Of a stretch of DNA of 10,968 nt, positions 5,323 to 10,968 are shown piece by piece. The position numbers were made by a program, and so were the translations under genes. The notes beneath the pieces are model-generated. The model did not search any database, had not been told where the DNA came from, and saw only the letters and a program-made list of their open reading frames with translations. How positions within the stretch are numbered: position 1 is the first letter of the stretch; each line of letters starts with the position of its first letter. Source of the stretch: Legionellales bacterium (GTDB taxonomy: Bacteria > Pseudomonadota > Gammaproteobacteria > Legionellales > Legionellaceae); the NCBI GenBank assembly GCA_003489505.1, contig DNMA01000133.1:1-10968 (forward strand), read 5' to 3'.

Positions 5323-6453
5323 TTAAATGTTTTTTAAAATATCCAAATAAATTTCTGTCAATAAGATCATGTCATGAATTTTGATGTGTTCATTAGGTTG
5401 GTGAATCGTTAAATGGGGTAAGCCCAGTTCAATCACTGGGATTCCATATGGTGCTATGAATCGACCATCAGAGGTGCCACCTGCGGTCGATAGCTCCGCT
5501 AATCGTTCAGTAAACTTTTCAATACTTAATTGACAGCGATTGATAAAGAACTCAGATTGGGTATAGAAAGGCTCACCACTAAGTTCCCAGCTCCAATCAA
5601 TTTTTAATTGATGTTCCATTGCTGTTTTTTCAAAAAGACTTTTGAGCTGCTCGCTATTTTGTAAGGGATTGAAACGAATATTAAAATCAAATTCTAAAAT
5701 ACCTGGAATGATATTATTCGCTTTGGTTTGATTATCAAGGCGTGTAATCTGTAAACTAGATGGTGGGAAATAAGAGTCACCTTCATCTAAGTGCATGGTA
5801 CTGATTTCATTTAAAAAGGGCAGGGCCTCATGAATGGCATTTTTAGCCAAGTGTGGATAGGCAACATGCCCTTGTTTACCATAAATTTTTGCTCGGGCAG
5901 TGATAGAGCCTCTTCGGCCGATTTTGATAGTATCACCTGTGCGAGCAGTAGAGCTTGGTTCACCAACAATACAATAATCAATGCTTTTATTTTGCTCTTT
6001 CAGTTTACTCATCACATAAGGGGTCCCATCCTGATAATCGGAACCCTCTTCAGCGCTGGTTAATAAAAAGCCCAATCGACAATTGGTGGGTGCCCATTTG
6101 GAGGCTGCTACCATCATGGCAACAATATTACCTTTCATATCAGCAACCCCTCGACCATACCAGCTGCCTTCATGCTCCATTAACATAAAGGGCTCACTAC
6201 GCCATAATTCTTTGGGACCCGGTTCAACCACATCGGTGTGACCTGCAAAGACTAATAAAGGGCCTACTGTTCCAATTTCTGCATAGAGATTGCTGGTTTC
6301 ATTTTTTGGAAATTTCTCACAATGAAATCCCATTTTTTCTAAAACTTTTTGAATATAATCCTGACAACCATGATCTTTGGGTGTCACCGATGGTTTAGCA
6401 ACTAAAGCTTTGAGATGTGTTTCAAGAAGGTTAAAGTAAGGGTGTGGATTCAT
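5323..6453 (-). CDS. dapE: Succinyl-diaminopimelate desuccinylase
   Basis: This 376-residue dizinc M20 hydrolase has the usual DapE length. It splits N-succinyl-LL-2,6-diaminopimelate to LL-diaminopimelate and succinate in the cytoplasm. Metal and catalytic motifs are in order: GHTDVVEPG with His72 and Asp74, ADMKG with Asp105, TSAEEG with Glu135 and Glu136, GEPSS with Glu165, GRRGS (179-183), QGHVAYPH with His196 in the dimer domain, TAGGTSDGRF (323-332), and TIHQPNEH with the final zinc ligand His351. All key residues are present. The dapD stop lies 6 bp upstream and its last codons supply the AGAGGA ribosome-binding site. The adjacent dapD makes the succinylated precursor chain, confirming DapE over other M20 peptidases. 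Confidence 0.95.
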   Translation of the reverse strand: MNPHPYFNLLETHLKALVAKPSVTPKDHGCQDYIQKVLEKMGFHCEKFPKNETSNLYAEIGTVGPLLVFAGHTDVVEPGPKELWRSEPFMLMEHEGSWYGRGVADMKGNIVAMMVAASKWAPTNCRLGFLLTSAEEGSDYQDGTPYVMSKLKEQNKSIDYCIVGEPSSTARTGDTIKIGRRGSITARAKIYGKQGHVAYPHLAKNAIHEALPFLNEISTMHLDEGDSYFPPSSLQITRLDNQTKANNIIPGILEFDFNIRFNPLQNSEQLKSLFEKTAMEHQLKIDWSWELSGEPFYTQSEFFINRCQLSIEKFTERLAELSTAGGTSDGRFIAPYGIPVIELGLPHLTIHQPNEHIKIHDMILLTEIYLDILKNI

Positions 6454-6459
6454 GAATTT

Positions 6460-7263
6460 TTATCCTCTAAGTAATTCATTGATACTGGTTTTTTCTCTGG
6501 TTTTGGCATCCACTTGCTTGACGATAACCGCACAATACAGATGACATCCTTGACTCGGTAATGAGCCTGCTACAACAACTGAACCACTGGGTACGCGTCC
6601 ATAAGTGATTTCTCCTGTGGCTCGGTTAAAGATTTTAGTGCTTTGTCCAATAAATACGCCCATTCCGATGACAGAATTTTCTTCGACAATCACACCTTCG
6701 ACGACTTCAGAGCGTGCGCCGATGAAACAATTGTCCTCAATAATAGTGGGATTGCTTTGGAGGGGCTCTAATACACCACCAATGCCGGCACCACCAGAGA
6801 GGTGAACATTCTTACCAATTTGGGCACAAGAGCCAACGGTGGCCCAAGTATCAATCAGCGTGCCTTCGCCAATATGGGCACCTAAATTAACATAAGAAGG
6901 CATCAAAATGGTATTGGGGGAAAGATAAGCGCCAAAACGTACAACTGCATCAGGTACCACTCGAATTTTATGCTTTTGGAAAGTCTCTTGATTCCAATCA
7001 CTAAATTTCAAAGGCATTTTATCAAAAAACTTTGAATATCCGGCATCAATCAATTCATTATTGAAGTAACGAAAAGATAATAAAATAGCCTGTTTAATCC
7101 AGGTATGGGTCACCCAGTGGCCATTGATTTTCTCACAGACCCGAATTTCGCCATGATCGAGTGCCCGTAAAGTATGATGAATGGCATCGAGCAATTCTTG
7201 TGGTGCTTGATGAGGTGCAATCTCTGCGCGTTGTTGAAAATATTGTTCTATGATGTCTTGCAT
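6460..7263 (-). CDS. dapD: Tetrahydrodipicolinate N-succinyltransferase
   Basis: This 267-residue acyltransferase uses succinyl-CoA to succinylate tetrahydrodipicolinate in the lysine/diaminopimelate pathway. Residues 1-95 form the helical N-terminal region. From about 100 to 230 come hexapeptide repeats of a left-handed beta helix, with family motifs [17 protein letters not shown] (134-150), [14 protein letters not shown] (154-167) and [11 protein letters not shown] (180-190). Length and order match DapD throughout. AAAGGG lies 8 nt before the ATG. It is the first gene of dapD-dapE-membrane protein. A likely promoter in the divergent region has -10 GATAAT (7319-7314) and -35 TTCAAA (7343-7338), and a perfect hairpin (7277-7295) would fall in its mRNA leader. 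Confidence 0.96.
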   Translation of the reverse strand: MQDIIEQYFQQRAEIAPHQAPQELLDAIHHTLRALDHGEIRVCEKINGHWVTHTWIKQAILLSFRYFNNELIDAGYSKFFDKMPLKFSDWNQETFQKHKIRVVPDAVVRFGAYLSPNTILMPSYVNLGAHIGEGTLIDTWATVGSCAQIGKNVHLSGGAGIGGVLEPLQSNPTIIEDNCFIGARSEVVEGVIVEENSVIGMGVFIGQSTKIFNRATGEITYGRVPSGSVVVAGSLPSQGCHLYCAVIVKQVDAKTREKTSINELLRG

Positions 7264-7276
7264 GCTATTACCCTTT

Positions 7277-7295
7277 ATTAATCTTTTTGATTAAT
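7277..7295. repeat. Perfect 7-bp inverted repeat in the dapD/GT2 divergent region
   Basis: ATTAATC (7277-7283) and GATTAAT (7289-7295) are separated by five T. It overlaps the proposed -35 of the plus-strand promoter and would form a hairpin in the dapD leader RNA. Its core ATCTTTTTGATT (7281-7292) recurs exactly at 7325-7336. A shared regulator site is possible. Confidence 0.5.
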
Positions 7296-7315
7296 TTACA
7301 ATGTTTTCATGTTAT
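7287..7315 (+). promoter_or_regulatory. Likely promoter of the lipid A modification cluster
   Basis: TTGATT (7287-7292), a 17-bp spacer and TGTTAT (7310-7315) lie 35 bp before the glycosyltransferase start. Each hexamer matches consensus at four of six positions. Its -10 overlaps by two bases the minus-strand -10 (7314-7319) proposed for dapD, so the two promoters may compete. Confidence 0.4.
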
Positions 7316-7349
7316 TATCCATGCATCTTTTTGATTTTTTGAATGACTT

Positions 7350-8303
7350 ATGAAATCTACGTTTGATACAAAAATATCTGTCATCGTACCACTTTACAAT
7401 GAACAAGAGGTCATTGAACAATTTTTGAAACGTTCCTTAGCGGTTTTAGAAAAACATTTTGAGTGGTTTGAAATTATTTTAGTGGATGACGGCTCAACGG
7501 ATTTAGGTGTACAAAAATGTTTGCCTTATATTCATCGCTATTCTCAAATTCGACTTTTGAAGTTTTCAAGAAATTATGGTCATGAAATTGCATCGACTGC
7601 AGGCTTTGATCATGCGAAAGGAAATTTTGTAGTATTAATGGATGCAGACTTGCAACATCCTCCTGAATTAATTCCTGAAATGATGAAAAAAGCTCAAGAA
7701 GGTTTTGATGTAGTGTGTGCCCAACAAAAAGAACGCCCCGCTGAATCTAAACTCAGACGTTTATTTTCAAAATTATATTATAAAGTTTCTAAACGAATGA
7801 CTGGTTTAGAAATTCCAGAGGGGCAGGGTAATTTTCGATTATTGTCGAGAACTGCTGTCGAGTCTTTAAAGCTAATGCGAGAAAATAATCGACATTTGGT
7901 GATGCTATTTGCCTACATGGGTTTTGATACCGCCAGTGTTTATTACGACTGCCCACCAAGAGCTGCCGGACAAAGTAAATATAATTTTAAAAAATTAATT
8001 AACTTGGCCTTAGACTCTATTATTGGATTTTCAGGTCGTCCCTTAAGAACCATGGCAAAATTTTCAATCTTTATTAGTTTTGTCATGATGATTTATGCAG
8101 GCTTTATTTTAATTGAAAAATTATTAAGTCCTGAGCATTTGATTGATGGCTTAGCCTCGGTGATTTTTTTAATTGCTGGATTGTTTTCCATTTTATTCTT
8201 ATTCTTGGCGTTTATTTCTGAATATATCAGCAGAATCTTGATTGAGACTAAGAATCGTCCTTTGTATTATATTCAGCAAGAATTTCGAAAAGAAGTGAAG
8301 TAA
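7350..8303 (+). CDS. GT2 undecaprenyl-phosphate sugar transferase (FlmF2/ArnC/GtrB-like)
   Basis: This 317-residue family 2 glycosyltransferase has the membrane-anchored DPM1/GtrB layout. The catalytic domain shows VPLYNE (13-18), DDGSTD (46-51), the metal-binding DAD (98-100) in DADLQHPPELIP, QGNFRLLSR (159-167), and the acceptor-loop RAAGQSKYNFKKL (204-216). Two C-terminal membrane helices follow at about 236-256 and 268-290. Such enzymes move a sugar from a nucleotide donor to undecaprenyl phosphate on the cytoplasmic face. The next genes, a YdjC deacetylase and an ArnT-like transferase, match the Francisella FlmF2-NaxD-FlmK set, in which FlmF2 makes undecaprenyl-phosphate-GalNAc. The sugar here is therefore probably an N-acetylhexosamine, which is inference. 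No strong Shine-Dalgarno is visible. The stop codon abuts the next start. Confidence 0.88.
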   Translation: MKSTFDTKISVIVPLYNEQEVIEQFLKRSLAVLEKHFEWFEIILVDDGSTDLGVQKCLPYIHRYSQIRLLKFSRNYGHEIASTAGFDHAKGNFVVLMDADLQHPPELIPEMMKKAQEGFDVVCAQQKERPAESKLRRLFSKLYYKVSKRMTGLEIPEGQGNFRLLSRTAVESLKLMRENNRHLVMLFAYMGFDTASVYYDCPPRAAGQSKYNFKKLINLALDSIIGFSGRPLRTMAKFSIFISFVMMIYAGFILIEKLLSPEHLIDGLASVIFLIAGLFSILFLFLAFISEYISRILIETKNRPLYYIQQEFRKEVK

Positions 8304-9131
8304 ATGATGGCGGTGAAAAAGTTAATATTATGTGCAGATGATTTTGGGCAAAATGCCAGTATTTCAGAAGGTATTTTGGAACTTGCTCAACTGGGACGCC
8401 TTTCTGCCGTCAGTTGTATGGTCAATGGTGCTGATTGGCCAGATGATATTGAGGCCTTAAAACAATCTAATGTGGATATCGGTCTGCATTTGAATTTTAC
8501 GCATGGACAAGCTTTGACTTTTGCCTGTCAAACCATGCTGGGTAAACAATTCCCGGGTTTAATGCCTTTAGTTGCCTCTCATCTTGGATTGAAAAAATTA
8601 GATAGTTCGGTGATATATCAAGAAATTGAAGCGCAAATCTTAAAATTTAAGCAAGAGGTGGGTTTTTATCCGCATTTTATTGATGGGCATCAGCATGTTC
8701 ATCAGTTTAGTATGATTGCCCCCGTCTTATTAGATGTAGTTAATCAATTGGGTTTTAAACCTTGGTTTAGAACCACTTATACGCATGATAATTTTTTCTG
8801 GCCTAAGATACTCAACTGGAAATCTTGGAGCTTATTTATTTTAGGTGGCGCCACTTTTGCAAAACGCTTGCATCAGCAAGGGTTTCAAACCAATACTGAT
8901 TTTTCTGGTGATTATCGTTTTAGTCAAAAAAAAGATTTTTCAAAAAAGTTTCCGACATTTTTAAAACACTTAAAATCTGGTGGATTGGTGATGTGTCATG
9001 CTGGACATCTGTCTCAAGATGAAACCGATAGTATCGCACACATTCGTCCTTTAGAATTTGCTTATCTCAGCAGTCCTCAGTTTTTGCAAGACCTCGAACA
9101 ACAAGGTTTTGAGCTTTCGCGCTTTGATTGA
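8304..9131 (+). CDS. naxD: YdjC-family deacetylase, NaxD-like
   Basis: This 275-residue YdjC/ChbG-superfamily carbohydrate deacetylase is of usual length. Metal and active-site motifs are ADDFG (11-15, Asp12/Asp13), GLHLNFT with His62, DGHQHVH (127-133), and MCHAGH (230-235). It begins immediately after the glycosyltransferase stop, so the pair is coupled. ChbG of this superfamily deacetylates chitooligosaccharides, but here the flanking GT2 and ArnT-like genes point to NaxD, which removes the acetyl group from undecaprenyl-phosphate-GalNAc so that free galactosamine can be added to lipid A. No sugar uptake or chitobiose genes are nearby. No signal peptide is present, consistent with cytoplasmic-face action. 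The second Met (codon 2) is an alternative start. Substrate is inferred from synteny. Confidence 0.82.
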   Translation: MMAVKKLILCADDFGQNASISEGILELAQLGRLSAVSCMVNGADWPDDIEALKQSNVDIGLHLNFTHGQALTFACQTMLGKQFPGLMPLVASHLGLKKLDSSVIYQEIEAQILKFKQEVGFYPHFIDGHQHVHQFSMIAPVLLDVVNQLGFKPWFRTTYTHDNFFWPKILNWKSWSLFILGGATFAKRLHQQGFQTNTDFSGDYRFSQKKDFSKKFPTFLKHLKSGGLVMCHAGHLSQDETDSIAHIRPLEFAYLSSPQFLQDLEQQGFELSRFD

Positions 9132-9189
9132 TAATCAGCATGAGATACAGTAGAATTTCTATACTTTATTGCAGGGAGTACCTTTTTTT

Positions 9190-10695
9190 ATGTTTTCTCA
9201 AGAGCGAGTAACAAGTTTTTTTAAAAACTATGGCCTCAAAAGCAGTCTGTTAATTTTATTGGTTTTATTCTCACGCTTAATTGCGATGTATTGGATTCCC
9301 TTAAATGATTCCACAGAGGCACGTTATGCTGAAATTGCTAGATTGATGTTGACCTCGCATAACTGGGTATCATTAATGCATTATCCTGGTGAATATTTCT
9401 GGGCAAAACCACCACTATCGACTTGGCTCAGCGCATTGAGTATGCAAAGTTTCGGAATTAATGCTTTTGCTGCGCGATTACCTGGTTTTATCCTCACTCT
9501 CATCAGTTTGGGCTTGGTGGCTCAAATGGCTAAAACCCAATTGGGGGAAAAAGCCGCCTTTTGGAGTGTTGGTGTTTTAAGTACCTGTGTATATTTTCTT
9601 TTAGATGCCGGAACGGTAATGACTGATCCTTCGCTACTGACCTGTGTGGTTTTAGTTATGGTCAGTTTTTGGATGGCGATGAATCAACAAGGACGCCTAT
9701 GGGCTTATATGGTCTTTGTTGGCTGGGGATTAGGTATCTTAGTCAAAGGTCTGGTTGCCGGTCTTTTTACAGTCTTACCCATCATGGTATGGCTGACTTT
9801 GACCAAGGAATGGAAAAATTGTTGGAAAACATTACCCTGGTTTAGAGGCACATTACTTACCTTAGTCATTGCAGCGCCATGGTACATTTTAGCGGAACAA
9901 AGAACACCCGGATTTTTAAGCTATTTTTTCATTGGCGAACATTTTATGCGCTATTTAAAACCCGGTTGGACAGGTGATCTTTATGGTTTTGCTCATGAAG
10001 CGCCTTATGGCACTATCTGGTTTTATTTTCTCGTTGGGGTCATGCCATGGTCTATAGTTTTAGGCATTTGGGCATTTACTCAGCGTGGAATTTGGAAAAT
10101 CAAACAAAGTGAAAAATCTTGGCAGACTTATCTATTAAGCTTTACTTTTGCGCCACTGATATTTTTTACTTTTGCGAGCAATATCATTTATCCTTACGTA
10201 TTTCCATGTATACCGGCCTTTGCACTTTGGTTTACAACGATAATGCTCAAGACCAATATTGAAAAACGTTTTCAACGGTTTTTTAATGTGGTTGCGGTCG
10301 CTTTGATATTGGCTATCATCGTGGTGACTTGGTTATTTCATCAATACCCAGTTCAAATTTCAAAATCAAATAATTTAATGATTGCTGCTTGGGAAGAAGA
10401 TAGACATTCACCCGAAGAGGGACTTATTTACTCCATGATGCAGCCTGAATATTCAACAATGTTTTATTCTGCTGGTCAGGCCAAAGCCACCCTCGATGAA
10501 GTAAAACTCTGTGAATGGTTAAGACAAGGCCCACAATATGTGGTGTTAAACTCAGAACAACCCAGCCATTATGATGACTTTATCAAAAAAAGCTATCCTG
10601 TTATTTATGTCATGCAGCATCGTCAACGCATTGATACACTCTACCGTGTAGATAGTTTCCCTTTATTCTGCCAAAGCAAAACTCACAATGCTTAA
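9190..10695 (+). CDS. ArnT/FlmK-like lipid A glycosyltransferase (GT83)
   Basis: This polytopic inner-membrane transferase is 501 residues from the ATG at 9190. That start follows AGGGAG at 9173-9178; a TTG at 9169 would include the ribosome-binding site as codons and is rejected. The periplasmic loop 1 motif NDSTEARYAEIARLM carries the Asp and Glu (Asp40, Glu43) expected for ArnT/PMT-type enzymes. It is followed by WAKPPLSTWL (71-80) and the second acidic motif MTDPSLL with Asp146. About eleven to thirteen membrane helices and a soluble C-terminal part after about residue 385 fit ArnT. The family moves an amino sugar from undecaprenyl phosphate to a lipid A phosphate. With the two genes before it, this enzyme likely transfers galactosamine or a related hexosamine, like FlmK. 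A 58-bp gap separates it from the deacetylase. Confidence 0.87.
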   Translation: MFSQERVTSFFKNYGLKSSLLILLVLFSRLIAMYWIPLNDSTEARYAEIARLMLTSHNWVSLMHYPGEYFWAKPPLSTWLSALSMQSFGINAFAARLPGFILTLISLGLVAQMAKTQLGEKAAFWSVGVLSTCVYFLLDAGTVMTDPSLLTCVVLVMVSFWMAMNQQGRLWAYMVFVGWGLGILVKGLVAGLFTVLPIMVWLTLTKEWKNCWKTLPWFRGTLLTLVIAAPWYILAEQRTPGFLSYFFIGEHFMRYLKPGWTGDLYGFAHEAPYGTIWFYFLVGVMPWSIVLGIWAFTQRGIWKIKQSEKSWQTYLLSFTFAPLIFFTFASNIIYPYVFPCIPAFALWFTTIMLKTNIEKRFQRFFNVVAVALILAIIVVTWLFHQYPVQISKSNNLMIAAWEEDRHSPEEGLIYSMMQPEYSTMFYSAGQAKATLDEVKLCEWLRQGPQYVVLNSEQPSHYDDFIKKSYPVIYVMQHRQRIDTLYRVDSFPLFCQSKTHNA

Positions 10696-10701
10696 GTTAA
10701 A

Positions 10702-10729
10702 AAGCTGCATCAATATGTTGGTGCAGCTT
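10702..10729. terminator. Hairpin terminator between convergent genes
   Basis: A 12-bp stem (AAGCTGCATCAA / TTGGTGCAGCTT, one G-U pair) with a TATG loop lies 6 bp after the ArnT-like stop. On the minus strand it is followed by TTTTTAACTT, a good tail. On the plus strand the tail TTTATGTAATTT is weaker. It probably ends both transcripts. Its last base is also the final base of the MNT gene stop codon. Confidence 0.75.
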
Positions 10730-10968
10730 TATGTAATTTCAATTCCATCTCTATCAATGTGTTCTTTGAGCTTTTGATTATCAATTAAAGAATAGATGAT
10801 TAAATCAAATTTCCAAGGCAGTGATAGGTCGTCAATTTCATTTTCTATCAGTGATAACTCTGCTAAATTGATATTATCTCCAACCAGACAAATATCAATA
10901 TCAGAGGAATGTTTAAAACTTCCTAGCGCACGAGAACCAAATAAAATTATTTTTTTGATATTTTGATG
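10729..10968 (-). CDS. MNT-type nucleotidyltransferase, C-terminal part (runs off the right edge)
   Basis: The minus strand is open from the window edge to TAA at 10731-10729, giving 79 residues. It contains the exact MNT signature GS-x10-D-x-D: FGSRALGSFKHSSDIDI, with Gly11-Ser12, Asp23 and Asp25 of the visible part. A third acid, Asp55, sits in WKFDLIIYSL. This is the same minimal nucleotidyltransferase family as the gene at 1522-1830, but the sequences differ widely outside the motif, so it is not a recent duplicate. Such genes normally pair with a HEPN toxin. The partner would lie upstream, beyond 10968; nothing on the downstream side encodes one. Only roughly 15-25 N-terminal residues are likely missing. 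Confidence 0.85.
   Translation of the reverse strand, partial: HQNIKKIILFGSRALGSFKHSSDIDICLVGDNINLAELSLIENEIDDLSLPWKFDLIIYSLIDNQKLKEHIDRDGIEIT

Noticed and set aside
5830..6188. Two plus-strand frames opposite dapE
   Set aside because: Both are antisense shadows of a well-conserved dapE with all metal ligands present.
6605..6805. Plus-strand frame opposite dapD
   Set aside because: Antisense shadow of the dapD beta-helix region; Pro/Thr-rich and without its own features.
7277..7295. PmrA-type box (two direct TTAAT-like half sites) before the lipid A cluster
   Set aside because: The half sites are 13 bp apart and arise from the inverted repeat; known PmrA boxes have an 11-bp period, so the match is not convincing.
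8304..9131. ChbG chitooligosaccharide deacetylase
   Set aside because: No chitobiose uptake or hydrolysis genes are near, and the flanking genes fit the NaxD role. The superfamily call stands either way.
9169..9189. TTG start for the ArnT-like gene
   Set aside because: It would translate the AGGGAG ribosome-binding site; the ATG at 9190 is properly placed after it.
9705..9887. Minus-strand 60-codon frame
   Set aside because: Antisense shadow within the ArnT-like gene.

Overview
The window is AT-rich bacterial DNA. Gene content points to a gammaproteobacterium, probably a host-associated or intracellular lineage such as Legionellales or a Francisella-like group. The pterin dehydratase N-terminus resembles Legionella-type PhhB, lysine synthesis uses DapD/DapE, there are type IV pilin-like proteins, and the right part carries a set of three lipid A hexosamine genes of the kind characterised in Francisella. 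The assignment is inferred from protein resemblance and not from any search.

Left part (1-2513), all on the minus strand. A HEPN/MNT toxin-antitoxin pair (hepT-like then mntA-like, 4-bp overlap) starts at 2225 under an inverted repeat and ends at a rho-independent terminator (1483-1507). Next come a 47-codon gene for a small secreted cationic peptide (1283-1426), a HisC-family aminotransferase (96-1232) and the first 34 codons of phhB, whose start overlaps the end of hisC. Upstream of the toxin gene lies a short reading frame (2320-2434) that encodes a 37-residue Cys/Gly/Asp-rich peptide only if one base of an A8 run is skipped. It is either a broken small gene or a slippage-controlled one.

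Middle (2514-4727), plus strand. Two overlapping genes encode minor-pilin-like proteins (a PilW/GspJ type with Glu5 and a PilX/GspK type without it). They are followed by a DAACS-family cation symporter whose substrate-binding motif has Glu where the family has Arg, and Asn in place of a sodium-binding Asp.

Middle right (4713-7263), minus strand. A tight operon runs dapD, dapE and an unrecognised four-helix membrane protein. The DapD/DapE steps feed diaminopimelate for lysine and peptidoglycan synthesis.

Right part (7350-10695), plus strand. Divergent from dapD across an 86-bp region with face-to-face promoters and repeats is a three-gene cluster: a GT2 undecaprenyl-phosphate sugar transferase, a YdjC/NaxD-type deacetylase and an ArnT/FlmK-type lipid A glycosyltransferase. 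Together they match the pathway that loads an N-acetylhexosamine on the lipid carrier, deacetylates it and moves the free amino sugar to lipid A. A strong hairpin (10702-10729) ends the cluster. A second, unrelated MNT nucleotidyltransferase gene runs in from the right edge on the minus strand.

No rRNA, tRNA, CRISPR array, transposase or integrase was seen.
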